Notes under the pieces: model-generated
What the model was told of the DNA's origin: nothing
What the model saw: only the letters and a program-made list of their open reading frames with translations
Database searches by the model: none
Assembly: GCA_009602735.1 (NCBI GenBank)
Contig: WELA01009122.1
Coordinates: forward strand, 137,245 to 201,244
Source of the DNA: Mesotaenium endlicherianum
Taxonomy: Eukaryota; Streptophyta; Zygnematophyceae; Zygnematales; Mesotaeniaceae
DNA length: 64,000 nucleotides
Direction: 5' to 3'
Shown: positions 22,359 through 32,542 of the stretch, in pieces
Layout: the number at the start of each line of letters is the position of its first letter
How positions within the stretch are numbered: position 1 is the stretch's first letter
Position numbers and translations under genes: made by a program

Positions 22359-22757
22359 GTGCTCTCCGCACTCGCGCGACCTGCGCATGAGCGCAGGATG
22401 ATCAGCACGCCTAACGCTGCGCTTTTGGATAATTCGCAGGGCATCGTGCTGGTCAACACGCAGGCCCCGCAACGCATTATGTTTGACATTGGCGCTCAGC
22501 CGGTTCTCATCAGCCTGCGCTACTTCCGCCAGCTCGGCCTCTCGTTAGCCGACCTAAAGGATTCGTCGAAGCGGATCAACGCCGCGGCTAGCACGTCCGA
22601 GACCGTCACTGGGCGCATGCGGCTGGCCCTTCGCTTCACCTTTTGGCCCGGCACTCCGGATGAGACGACCATCCACCGGCACGCGTTGGTCACCCGCTCT
22701 GAGACCTTCGACGTGCTCCTTGGCCAGGCGTTCTCTTTCCTATCAGCGCCGCTGTAG
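22359..22757 (+). pseudogene. Retropepsin-like aspartic protease of element A
   Basis: Frame with IMFDIGAQPVLISLRYFRQL at about 22476-22535, the retropepsin flap-and-catalytic region (D-x-G-A), and FDVLLGQAFSFL near 22708-22743, matching the family's second hallmark (a hydrophobic pair followed by G and F/L). Its place between gag and RT fits. It would process the element polyprotein. Part of a broken element. Confidence 0.7.
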
Positions 22758-22765
22758 ATAACTGG

Positions 22766-24780
22766 GTGGAGCGTGTCTTCTACCGACATGACTGGCAGTC
22801 AGGGGGGACCCGCACTGCATCCGTGCCGCTTGACATTGTAGATCGTCGCTCAGCTGAGTCCGCCCTCTACGGCTTCATTGCGCTGGACGACAGCCGGTCC
22901 GTAATTCAAACCAATAAGGGGGGAGCCGAGGATGATGAGGTCTCCATTGGCACCGACTTACTTGAGACGCAGGAAGAGGAGCCCGAGTTGCTTGGCGCCA
23001 AGTTCCACCTCACGCCACAGGAGCACGCTGACGCTCTGGCCGCACAAGCCAGGGAGACAGTACGGATCTATGCCGCTCATAACGCCATGATGCGTCAGAT
23101 GGCGGCAGACGCCGTCGGGGCACACACTATTGCCACGGCAGCCATCACTGCTGCAGCGCATGCCCACAACGCACCGATAGCCGCTGCAGTCGCCCCCTGG
23201 TCACAGCCTTCAGCAGCGAGTGGATCCTCCGCGAGATCGGACATTTCCGTACGGCATGACGGTCCTGTGGGAGTCGCCATGCAATACCGCATGGCCTCTC
23301 AAACGCCCTCCCCCGCACCGTCGCACAGGACGGGTGAATCCTGGCCGCGCACTACCACATCTAAGGATGAGGCTATGAGGCAGGCGGCGTATCCAGGCAG
23401 GTCCGACAACGCGTCGTTGGAGGCTTTGAGGAGGAGGAGTGGCACAAGTGGTCCCAGGAGGCCGCAGCGGAGCTCGCAGCCCGGCCTTCAGAGGAGCCAC
23501 CGCCGCCCACGCCTACGGCCCGCGTCCGACGCTAGCCAACAGGGCCTCCCGGCTTCAGCACACTCTTGCACAAGACTACGGCCAGTCCTAGTCGAGCCCA
23601 TCGATGTGCTGGCGAACCAAGTCGACCGATACAGCACGACTATTTGACCAGCAACAATTGCCTTGACATTACGCACTTGTTCGCTCGCAACAGCCTGGGC
23701 ACAAGCCGAGCAGCTCGCGCCTCAGCCAGCGCCGCCTCCACGGCACCTTTCCATGCCGCCGACCTGCGAGCCGTACATGCTCGGCAACCAGGACCCAGGA
23801 GCAGAATCCTCGGCTCTTGGCGTACAGGTCCTTTCCCCTACGCCGGTCCGACTCTGCGCCTCGCACGCGGCACTATGCCGCCTGACCGGCGCGCACGCGC
23901 GCTCTCACCCCTCTCCGCAAGCAGGCCAAGGATGCTCGCGAGGTCACGCCTCTGCGCGACACGCATAGGAGCGCACGGGAGGATACTCCACTTCACGAGG
24001 AGAGGGAGATCACTCTTTTGCGCAAGACGCGCCCGCGCTCAGTTACACCGCCTTACGATGGCCCGTGCGATCTCCGCACCGGTGATGATGACGCACAGTC
24101 TTCCTCCACCACTGCCGCTCTCACGCATTGAACCAGACGCCGCCCGGCTGGCCTGCCGCCGTCCCGCGCAGCCACATAGCCGGCAACGGGCCGTTTGGAT
24201 CACCACCTCATAAGGTGGCCCGTACCACTGTCAGGCCCCGCGACCGCCATCCCTTCACTACCGCCATACGCGCAGAGATCATGCAGCGCCGCCAGCAGGA
24301 GCGCGTCCGGCCCGCATTCCCCGAGTCCAACTCGCTCCACGTCAGCTTGTCCGCCCTCGACAGGCGCCAGCCAGGGACGAGCACTCCGTCTGCACAGTGC
24401 CCATCCAGGCGGATCTTCGCAAGCGTCAGCGTTTGTACTTCAATCAGCGTCCCCAGCTGCACCAGCGCACAGCCACAGAGCAGCTGGCCCACGCCGCGTC
24501 ACACCACGCCGACCACAGGGCGAGAGATTGGTGGCAGCTGCAGTGCGTGCGCGACGCGCAGGTTATGGCGCGCCCAGTGCCCAAGGAGGCATTGCAAGAC
24601 GCGCGCGTGCGCTGGCGCACATACCAGGCGCATGCTCGCATCGCTCGCCCGCAACCGTTACTCGAGCGCATTCCTTGGCTCACCCGTCACTACGCAGAGC
24701 GCCAGTGGCAGCCCTCCGTATGGGGCCCCATCAGCACAGTCTTCAGCGCTCCTACCCTCCACCAGTGCACGCAGGCGATC
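22766..24780 (+). pseudogene. Linker of unknown function between protease and methyltransferase
   Basis: About 2 kb of GC-rich DNA. The first frame (22766-23647) begins MERVFYRHDWQSGGTRTASV, has an acidic stretch (KGGAEDDEVSIGTDLLETQEE) and then an Ala/His-rich helical part (AITAAAHAHNAPIAAAVAP). From 23650 to 24780 only Arg/Ser/Pro-rich overlapping frames are seen, without known motifs. It could be the N-terminal extension of the methyltransferase or a second spacer. Confidence 0.4.
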
Positions 24781-24839
24781 TCGCCATGGGTTGTCGCCCC
24801 CTTCCTACGCCTATCTACATCGCCCAGCTTGACGAGCGT

Positions 24840-25870
24840 CCTGGCGGAATTGTCCTTGTCAAGCTCTTTGCCGGCATCGCAACAGGGCTGCTGGCCACTC
24901 TCCAGGCTGGCATCTCTATACGTCGGTACGTCTATGTGAACCCTGATAGCGAGGCGCAGGAGGTGGCTTGCAAGCAGATGGCCTTGTGCCACGAGCGTTT
25001 CTCGGACCTCTTCCCTGAGCACGCCTTCTTGGATAAATTTCTTACGGCCCTTTAAGGCATCACCTCCAATTATTTGCTTTAGAATAGTGGCCTCTCCTCG
25101 ATACTGACTGGCCCATGGACATCCGTGACATCACCGCCGAGCCTGGGGCCCATTGACCTCATCAATGCTGGCTTGGAGTGCCAGGGCTTCTCCATTGCGG
25201 GACTAAGAGGCGCTCTCGCTGACCTGCGTACACCCCTGTTTTGGCATCTGCTCCGCGTCCTCAACATGGTTGAGGATTGCCAGCCGCCTCACACGCTCGC
25301 CTGGGTGTTAGAGAACGTGGCTGTACGCCACGATTCTTGGCCCAACGTTAGCACCGACTTTGCCCTCTGCAGCAGCTACGTTGGACGTGAGGCCGTCATC
25401 GAGGCTGCCCAGATTGGTTCCTTCGTGCACCGCGTGCGTGCTTACCTTACCATCTTGGCCATGCCCAGCATGCTAGAAGCGTTGGCGGCCGCACATCCAC
25501 GCCACACGCGCAACGTTGACTCCATCCTCGACGTCGCGCGCCTGGCCCAGTAAGTGGTTGCCCTTCCGCATCCTTCTCAGGCCCAGTGTGAGGTCCTCCA
25601 CGACGTCACGAGGGCCCTTCCTACATTCGTGAGTCGCTATGACAGCGCAGCCTACGTGGGGGACCAACGCGGCATGATTATTGACCTCAACACCGGCATG
25701 TTCCAGCGGCCCCGTGCTGTGGAGATGGAGCGTGCGATGGGCTTTCCTCCGCACCTCACACAGGTGGCCGGCATCACTGAGGTCAACTGCGTGCTTCTCC
25801 TTGGCCAGGCTATCGACGCCAACGTTTTGACGTGGATCCTATTACAGATGCAGGCCCCGACTCCCCTCTA
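24840..25870 (+). pseudogene. Cytosine-5 DNA methyltransferase domain carried by element A
   Basis: C5-methyltransferase motifs appear in canonical order. Motif I (AdoMet binding): IVLVKLFAGIATGLLATLQAG, about 24850-24912. Motif IV (catalytic Cys loop): DLINAGLECQGFSIAG, about 25148-25196. Motif VI: AWVLENV, about 25300-25320. Motif VIII: HRVRAYLTI, about 25428-25455. Motif IX: RPRAVEMERAMGFPPHLT, about 25708-25760. Motif X: LLLGQAIDANVLTWILLQM, about 25794-25850. The enzyme family transfers a methyl group from S-adenosylmethionine to C5 of cytosine in DNA. The canonical order argues against a DRM-type rearranged enzyme, and the start resembles DNMT3-like and retroelement-borne methyltransferases. 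It lies between protease and RT of the same element on the same strand. Methyltransferases captured by retrotransposons are known from some algae and dinoflagellates. Broken copy. Confidence 0.85.
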
Positions 25871-26339
25871 CCCCCAAGCTCGTCATCCTGAGATGGACCA
25901 GTTCTACGACGCTATGGACCGTGATTCCGACAGCACCAGCAGCCCGCCTGGTACAACCTGGCATTCCCAGCAAGAGGGTCCTACTTCCCGGCAGCGGCCT
26001 GCGCCGCGTCTTGGTCCTGGTTCTGGTTTGCTGGGGGGGGGCAGGAGGAGAAAGGAGCCCTCTCAGCATCCCAGGGAGTTTTGCTCCCCATTCCTTTTTT
26101 TTTGCTCTCAGCCGTCGACAGGTGGTGCAGGGCATCTGGCAGCAGCTGCCGTGGAGGAGGCACCCGAGGCAGGCCAAGCGCACCCAATTGCAGAGCAGGG
26201 GACGCCTGCAGTCCCACAGATCACACTAGCGGCAGGGTAGGAGGCGCCAGCTACAACGCATGAGCCACCACCAGCTGCCCTTACTTGGAAGCTAGGGGGG
26301 ACTCTTACTGGGGCACAGGCTACTTAGCTAACGGCATTC

Positions 26340-27674
26340 TTGGATGCACGACGCAATTCCAGCTTTGCCAGCGACATGCACAATCTTGGGTGCTACACAG
26401 GCAACCCTATGAGGATTCCCCTCCAAGCAGACGTGCCTATCTTCCAAAAGCGTTGTCGCTACAGCCGCTTTGAGGACAACCTGATCAGCACGCAGACAGG
26501 CAAGCTAGAAGAGTGTCAGCTCATTCGTGTGTCTGCCTCCACCTACGTTGCGCCCACAGTCATGCCAGCTAAGAAGGACGCCTCAAGCAACTGGTCTGAG
26601 AAGAGGATGTGCGGTGACTATCGTAAGCTTAACGAGGTCACTGAGCAGGACAGATATCCTATGCCGACACCTAACGAGATCTTTGACGACATTGGAGCTT
26701 GTACTTGGTTCTCGGTGCTGGATTTGAGGCAGGGCTTCAACCAGATACCCATCGCGGAGGAGGACCAGCACAAGATAGCTTTCTAAGGGTCGCAGCGTCT
26801 CTGCAAGTAGAGAGTTATGCCCTTCGGCTTGAAGAACGCTCCTGCCACCTTCCAACGAGTCATGGATAAGGAGTTAGCAGGGCTCTCCTTTGCCCGGTGC
26901 TACATCAATGACATGCTCGTCTTCAGTGAGACGTTTGAGGAGCACTTGGTGCACATCACTGCAGTCCTGGACCGCTTGGAGGCCGTTGGGCTCAAGTGTC
27001 ATCCAGGCAAGTGCACCTTTGGAACCCAAGAGGTGGAGTACCTCGGGCATCTCCTGTCTTCCAATGGCCTGGCCCCTCAGCTGGCCAAGATCTCGACCAT
27101 CACTGGCATCCTGCCGCCGACCGACCTCTTGCAGCTGAGGGCCTTCCTTGGCATCACCAACTACTATCACCGCTTTGTGCCTGAGCTCAGCGAGGTGGCC
27201 AAGCCGCTCAACGATTTGCTACGCAAGGACGTTGCCTATGTATGGAGACGAGAGCAGCAGGCGGCGTTTGACAAGCTCAAGGAGCTGTTGGTGAGCGCCC
27301 CAGTACTAAGGCGGCCTGACTATTAGAAGTCCTTCATCTTCCACACCAACTGGTCGCGAGAAGGGCTTGGAGCGGTGCTGGTGCAAGAGCAGGACGGCTT
27401 TGAGCATGTGGTGGTGTACGCCAGCCGCAGCAACAACCGTACTGAGGGCAACTACGGCTCTAATGAGGGGGTGTGCCTGGCAGCTGTATGGGCGATTGTG
27501 CATTTCAAGCACTATCTCTACGGCACCCACTTCCGCTTGGTCACCGATCATCAGCCACTTAAGTACGCACGGTGGGCGCTCATCTTGCAGGAGTACACCT
27601 TCGACGTGCACCATCGCCTAGGGTTGACGAACCTGGACTTTGACGGCCTCAGCCGCAACCCCCTGCCCTCTTGA
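26340..27674 (+). pseudogene. Reverse transcriptase and RNase H of element A
   Basis: RT signatures: MCGDYRKLNEVTEQDRYPMP, CTWFSVLDLRQGFNQIPIA, MPFGLKNAPATFQRVMDKEL, then the palm region YINDMLVFSETFEEHLVHI and CTFGTQEVEYLGHLLSSNGL, and the connection LRAFLGITNYYHRFVPELS. RNase H follows: FHTNWSREGLGAVLVQEQDG, ASRSNNRTEGNY, LVTDHQPLKYA and a tether ending GLSRNPLPS. The order and wording are those of Ty3/gypsy. Part of a broken element. Confidence 0.85.
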
Positions 27675-27713
27675 AGGGACCTTACAGTAGCCCGCCACGA
27701 TGAGGATAAGCCA

Positions 27714-28854
27714 GTGGCTTGGCACGCGGCGGCGTTCCTGGCCTTCACTATTGACGGCGATGTGCGTCCCGCAGGGCTCACTAGCCTAGACATGGTGACT
27801 GTCACCACTCGGCGACTGGCATTGGCAGCAGCGGAGGAGCAGGATAGCTGGCAGCGCGGGCCAGAGGACGTGTGGGACAACGCCCCAGTGTTGCAGTACG
27901 TCACGGCCAAGGAGTTGGCCCCAGGCATCAGTGCACGCGAGCGCGACCGCATCCTCAAGCGCAGCCGGGACTTCGTCTTCATGGAGGGACACATGCAGCG
28001 AGTGATGGCGGACGGCTCCTAAGCCTGCTATACGCAGCCAGCTGGTACGACGTGTGCACGAGATGCTTGGACACTTCGGTCTTAAGCGCACTCTCAGCCT
28101 CCTCCAGGCTGAGTACTGGTAGCACGGCATGACTAAGGTTGTCGTCGATGTCGTCAACAGTTGCACTCTTTGCAACCGGGTGCGCTCGAGCTTCACAGCC
28201 AGCACCGTGGCTCTCAGCCCACTCCCTAATCAGGGGTTGTTCTACAGGTGGTCGCTCAACTTGTCTGGAGAGCTGCCCAAGTCTCGCCGAGGCAACCTCT
28301 ACGTCTTGGTGATGATTGAGCACATGTCCAAGCGGATCGAGCTTGTGCCTTTGCCCAGCAAGGCCAGTGAGGGGATTGCCCAGGCTTTCCTTAATCAGGT
28401 CCTTAGCCGCTTTGGCGGCTGCGCTGAGGTCCTAACCGACCAAGGCAAGGAGTTCCAAGGCAGCTTTTAGAAGCTGTTGGAGCGCTCAATGATCAACCAC
28501 CACACCACATCCCGTGATCATCCCCAAGCTGACGGTCTTGCAGAGCGCATGGTGCAGACCGTCAAGTTTGGGCTGCGGAAATACTGCCTGGCCCACGACA
28601 GCACCCACAGGGACGACGCCCTCCCATGGTTGGCTATGGGGTACAGGTTCAGTAGGCAGGCCTCCTTGGCCTTGCATTCTCCCTACTTCCTTCTCTACGG
28701 CCGACAGCCGGTCCTGCCTGCAGCAGCCAGGACCGTGGCCCAGAACATCTTGGACTTGGACAGTCCCGAGACGAGGAGCGCTCTTGTTAGGCAGCGAGCA
28801 CAGCTCTTTCAGCGCCTGATGCCCATGGCCATGGACAACCTCAGCATTGCTTAG
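27714..28854 (+). pseudogene. Integrase of element A
   Basis: Contains a zinc-binding segment (about 28040-28175: HEMLGHFGLKRTLSLLQAEY, then NSCTLCNRVRSS), the catalytic core (LYVLVMIEHMSKRIELVPLP, LTDQGKEFQGSF, TSRDHPQADGLAERMVQTVK) and the segment SPYFLLYGRQPVLPAA typical of gypsy integrases. The C-terminal SH3-like part (QFSAGDFVYLRRQTKN, VILRVKRVWAFGADGRL) continues to about 29060. Broken copy. Confidence 0.8.
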
Positions 28855-29120
28855 GACCGCGACACACTAAGGTATGCCATGACTTGTGGAGGAGCCTACC
28901 GTCCGCGGGTGTTGCAGTTTTCCGCAGGTGACTTCGTGTACCTGCGACGCCAGACAAAGAACACCCTCGACACCAGCAGCTCGCCCGTCATCCTGCGCGT
29001 GAAGCGTGTCTGGGCCTTTGGTGCAGATGGGCGTCTTCACAAGGACCACACAAAGAATTGTGGACCATGCCACCTTCCTAACCTTCACAGCAGGATCGTC
29101 CCCGCGACGCAAGGCCGCCC

Positions 29121-29275
29121 AAGGACTGGGCGTGCCAGATCTGCCACAGCCCGGGCCAGGAAGCGAGGATGCTGCTCTGCGACAGCTGCAACCTCGACTT
29201 CTACATCGACTGTCTCAACCCCCCGCTGGCCCGCGAGCCAGTTGGAGACTGGTTCTCTAGTGACTGCACAATTTT
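29121..29275 (+). pseudogene. PHD-finger-like zinc module at the 3' end of element A
   Basis: One open stretch reads KDWACQICHSPGQEARMLLC, then DSCNLDFYIDCLNPPLA, then REPVGDWFSSDC. The spacing C-x2-C...LLC-D-x-C...C-L-x-P-P-L...W-x3-C and the words MLLCDSC and LNPPL are classic PHD-finger signatures. PHD fingers read the methylation state of histone H3 tails. It lies just after the integrase, exactly where the other gypsy families in this window have chromodomains, so a chromatin-targeting role is a reasonable inference. Part of a broken element. Confidence 0.75.
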
Positions 29276-29460
29276 AGCTTTAGGCAACGATCACAGCCCA
29301 TCAGCCGGTAGCTGAGAGCTGGGGGAGAAATTAAAACATTTGACGCTTGACTGTGTTTCTGGCTGTGAAGCCGCATGTATTATAGACTTCATTGCAGCAA
29401 AGCCTGCTTGCTTATTATGCATTGCTTGTGTCGATAGTACGCACCCGACCTCCTACCGCA
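29276..29460 (+). repeat. 3' end of element A: polypurine tract and terminal-region start
   Basis: After the PHD-like stretch comes a purine tract (gagagctgggggagaaatt, about 29315-29332), then about 130 bases of non-coding DNA cut off at about 29461 by the 5' LTR of family C copy C1. I found no copy of these bases upstream of gag, so the 3' LTR call rests on position only. Confidence 0.45.
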
Positions 29461-30225
29461 CGACATTAATCATAAGGTACTTTGATTAAATTATGAGATA
29501 AAAACCTAACTAATCTTTGATTAATTAAGGAGATATGATTATCATTATTTTTAGATAATGCCTAAGTCATAGATTTTGGATTTACGACGAGTCGTAAAGC
29601 CGAACGAAGTCCAAAAGTCAAACGAGTTAATCATGCAAAGCTACTTTGCATCCAGGCGGATTTGAACCCGCCACTCCTTGTTTGAAACGTTCACACCTAA
29701 CCGATTGGCAAAGTGATTTTTACAAATTACGTGGTCATGACGAAACGACGTGTACGCGACTATTTGCGACTACGCGACCGGTCACATCTATTCGAGGAAA
29801 CTCATAGACGTGACTTCAAACAATCACGTCTATTTAAAAAGTCAAATAGATGTGACTACGCCAATTTGGCGCAATACGGTTCGACGCGATTCGTTGAAAG
29901 TCTCAAAATCTCCACATGGCGTGATTTCGTGCACTCGGTCAAAATGGTCACATCCATTTGACCGTTTTTGTTGACATGACCAGTGCCCTAGGTGGTGACT
30001 CGAAGCACTTGATGCCTCACATTGTGTGGGTATAAATACCCACAAGAATCATTGTGAGTGCAACTCTCACAGGCACGAATACTACTTCTCCTCTCTCCCA
30101 TTCTTTCTCAAAAGTTAGACAAGTATTTCCAAATAGAGACATTTTCCTACCGCTGTTATTATGTTTTTCTTGAATACCGAGGAAAAAATTCTCAGGAAAA
30201 AACCGTTTCAGCCAGAAACGTTACA
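29461..30225 (+). repeat. Partial 5' LTR of C1
   Basis: Matches the distal three quarters of the full C LTR at 41027-42008 and ends in gaaacgttaca. It contains the antisense tRNA-like module (about 29648-29720) and a TATAAATA box (30031-30038) inside a perfect palindrome (30026-30043). It is followed at 30226 by tttgtatcggagcc, an iMet-type PBS. Confidence 0.85.
30026..30043 (+). promoter_or_regulatory. TATA box inside a palindrome, C1 5' LTR
   Basis: GTGGGTATAAATACCCAC: 8-bp arms GTGGGTAT/ATACCCAC around AA, with the TATA box in the middle. It lies about 190 bases before the LTR end, a sensible place for a U3 promoter. The 3' LTR copy (41810-41827) has nearly the same sequence. Confidence 0.7.
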
Positions 30226-30412
30226 TTTGTATCGGAGCCAATCTTGGTTTCTCCAAAAATTGTTCTTTTTCATAGTGTTTGAAAACTATATTTTGGGGCA
30301 ATTTTTGTATTGGGACAAGTCACCCATCCCAATATTGCCCTAAGCTACGGTCGCTTATCGTGTTCCAACGGGGAATCTTCTGTCGATTTACCGGCGCTCA
30401 ATCGGCTTCTTC

Positions 30413-31640
30413 ATGGAGATTGACACTATCGCCAAGGCCGTCGCTGCTGCTGCTGCTGCTGCATCCAATCGAGGCGCCGCTACGGCTCACACCGTCAACA
30501 GCCCCGCCGATGGCATTCTACCGGCTGAGCCCCTGTCACCGCTAACGTTCCTATCAACAATTTTGGACCGTTTCACGGCCCTCATGACCGACACTAATAA
30601 CCAGACAATAGCCCTGGCTAGTTTGTCAGACGTTCTCGGTCAAACTGGAAACCACGTCCAAATGATAGAGGCAAATCATCATGATGTAAATGGAATTGTT
30701 GAACGCTTTGTTACGGCAATGGAATCTCACCCAACTGTTGGTTCTGATTTACAGGCTGTCCGAGGAATGCCGGGCACATCATGGACAGCCGGCGCCAACG
30801 CTCCGCCTCCACTCCCACCCGCTATTCCTGGGCAGACCGCGGCACCAACACCGTCGTACAAGCCCTCGCCGCCTGAAAAGTTTCAGGGCGGCCCTGGCAG
30901 CGACGTTCGACGTTCTCTGAAGGAACCCAAGACGTTCTTTCAATTGGCCAAAGTGGCCCCGGCTGACCAGGCTATGATGGCCTCCACGTTCCTCAAGGGG
31001 GACGCTTCTCAGCTCTGGCATGGCCAAGATAGAAAACCCATGACTTTCGAGGAGTTTTTTGTAGAGTTACGTAATTCCTTTGGAAAGCACAACCCTTCCA
31101 AAGCAGCTCGTGACAAGTTACTCCTCCTCAAGCAGACCAGCACCATCAAGACCTATGTTAACAAGCTTCGTATACTGGTGGGTCAAATAGTGGATGTTCC
31201 AGTCGATGCGAGGATGCAAATCCACCTTTTTTGCCTGGGCCTCCAGCCAGAATACGCCACTCGTCTGAATGCTAATCGCGTTATAAGTTTAGAGTGGACC
31301 CCTATAGCGAATCTTATTTATTATACAGAAACCTTGGCACAAGAGGAAACAATCGTGCAGCCTAAATGTCAGCCTGTTTAATCTACACGTCCTCCACTCT
31401 CCTATCCTAGTCCTAGTCAGGCCGCTCCTAAGAGGAACTCCATTTATGGCGCAGGCAACACTTCCAGGTCTAGTGGCCCTCCTTATAAAATCAACAAGAT
31501 AGATAAGGCAGAGGCTAAAGCACACATGATGGCGGAAGGCCTGTGTTTCAATTGTGGGAAACAGGGGCATACAATCTCAATGTGTCCAACTAGAAAGGAT
31601 TCAAGAAATGATCCCAAGGGAAAAGACAAGACACCTTCAA
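30413..31640 (+). pseudogene. gag of C1
   Basis: A frame from 30413 (MEIDTIAKAVAAAAAAASNR) has gag features: PSPPEKFQGGPGSDVRRSLK, the retrotransposon-gag helical region (QLWHGQDRKPMTFEEFFVEL, LLLLKQTSTIKTYVNKLRIL, RMQIHLFCLGLQPEYATRLN) and a CCHC knuckle further on (CFNCGKQGHTISMC, about 31548-31590). C2 has a similar but shorter remnant. Fossil copy; B2 sits just downstream at 31736. Confidence 0.75.
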
Positions 31641-31735
31641 AGGAGTAGCTCAGGAGATAGCTGCAAAGCCTCCTTCTGAGCTATTGACAACACGACTTTG
31701 TGAGCCGGAAATACTAAGTGCTTGTGCGCATGCAC

Positions 31736-32508
31736 TGTAATGAATCAGTATATTAGTAGATATAATATTCATTTAAATATAATAGTTAATTAAGTACAGC
31801 CTGCTGAACTTTAGTTATTAGTCAGTCTGCCAGACTTTAGTTAATAGTCAGTCTGCTGGACTTTACTTAATAGTCAGTCTGCTGGACTTTACATAATCAT
31901 CAGTTTGCTGACTCAGTCGAAAGCAGCAGGCTGAAAGTCCATATAAGTCAGCTTGCTGACACATTCTTTGACAGCAAGCTGACTTCCGTACTCGGTAGCA
32001 GCGAACTGCCTTGATATGCATCTAAGTGCGATATGCTAGATGAATAGCCAGATGACATCCCTATGATGGATGGCTATTTGGGATGATGGGAGATGGCGGT
32101 GGATTTGGTTAACCGAGGTCCTACCAACGTGGTTAACTCCCGGGTAGGCGGTGCCATCGCACTGACCGTTGAACAGTAAACTCATTCCATGTACATATGC
32201 TAGGCATTGCTCTCGAGTTCGGCATTCGGAAACGAGGCCAACTCTCTTGTACAGCTTACTGAGAGAGATCTGAATCCAAGGCGAGAAGCCATTGATACGC
32301 ACTGTCTTCTAACCTTGCTTATGTATGAGTTTACTGATTTGCATTATTGATGCTAGTTTACTCGCATTTGACTTACGAGTATTATTCACTGCTAGTGTGT
32401 TGTCCTTTGCCGTTTAACCAGTTAACGGAAAATACCATAAAGATTACTTGCTGATATAAAGATCTTTATTAATTGTTAATCGCCTATTTGGTAAGTCGAT
32501 TCATTTCA
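31736..32508 (+). repeat. 5' LTR of B2
   Basis: 773 bp, TGTAATGAATCAG...GATTCATTTCA. U3 has about four tandem ~31-bp units (tttagttaatagtcagtctg type, 31798-31915), a TATA-like atataag (31941-31947) and a perfect 12-bp hairpin (31947-31983). The same LTR, in the other orientation, occurs at 13850-14568, 55782-56462 and 61083-61816, and in part at 10091-10452 and 55094-55471. Confidence 0.9.
31947..31983 (+). promoter_or_regulatory. Conserved hairpin in the B LTR
   Basis: GTCAGCTTGCTG (31947-31958) and CAGCAAGCTGAC (31972-31983) are perfect reverse complements around a 13-base loop. It starts directly at a TATA-like atataag. The other B LTRs keep the same hairpin with a few mismatches (for example 10258-10295 and 14373-14409). 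Confidence 0.65.
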
Positions 32509-32509
32509 G

Positions 32510-32525
32510 TGGTATCGGAGCAGTT
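32510..32525 (+). promoter_or_regulatory. Primer-binding site of B2
   Basis: TGGTATCGGAGCAG starts one base after the LTR end. It is the initiator-Met-tRNA-type site and is shared with B1. Confidence 0.85.
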
Positions 32526-32542
32526 ATCACAGTCTTCTTTGT

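Larger units (their letters stand above)
15801..29460 (+). mobile_element. Element A: long Ty3/gypsy-type retroelement with a DNA methyltransferase and PHD finger, broken
   Basis: Very long GC- and CpG-rich element. Parts in order: 5' LTR-like region (15801-16640), gag with two zinc knuckles (16852-17960), Ala/Pro-rich linker (17971-22298, including an 1869-bp duplication), aspartic protease (22359-22757), second linker (22766-24780), cytosine-5 DNA methyltransferase (24840-25870), RT and RNase H (26340-27674), integrase (27714-28854), PHD-like finger (29121-29275), 3' polypurine tract and start of a 3' terminal region (about 29320-29460). The PR-RT-RH-IN order is that of Ty3/gypsy. The outer ends are cut by family C pieces on both sides, so full LTRs and a target-site duplication cannot be shown. 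The copy is broken at many places. Its composition is strikingly unlike the AT-rich elements around it. Confidence 0.85.
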
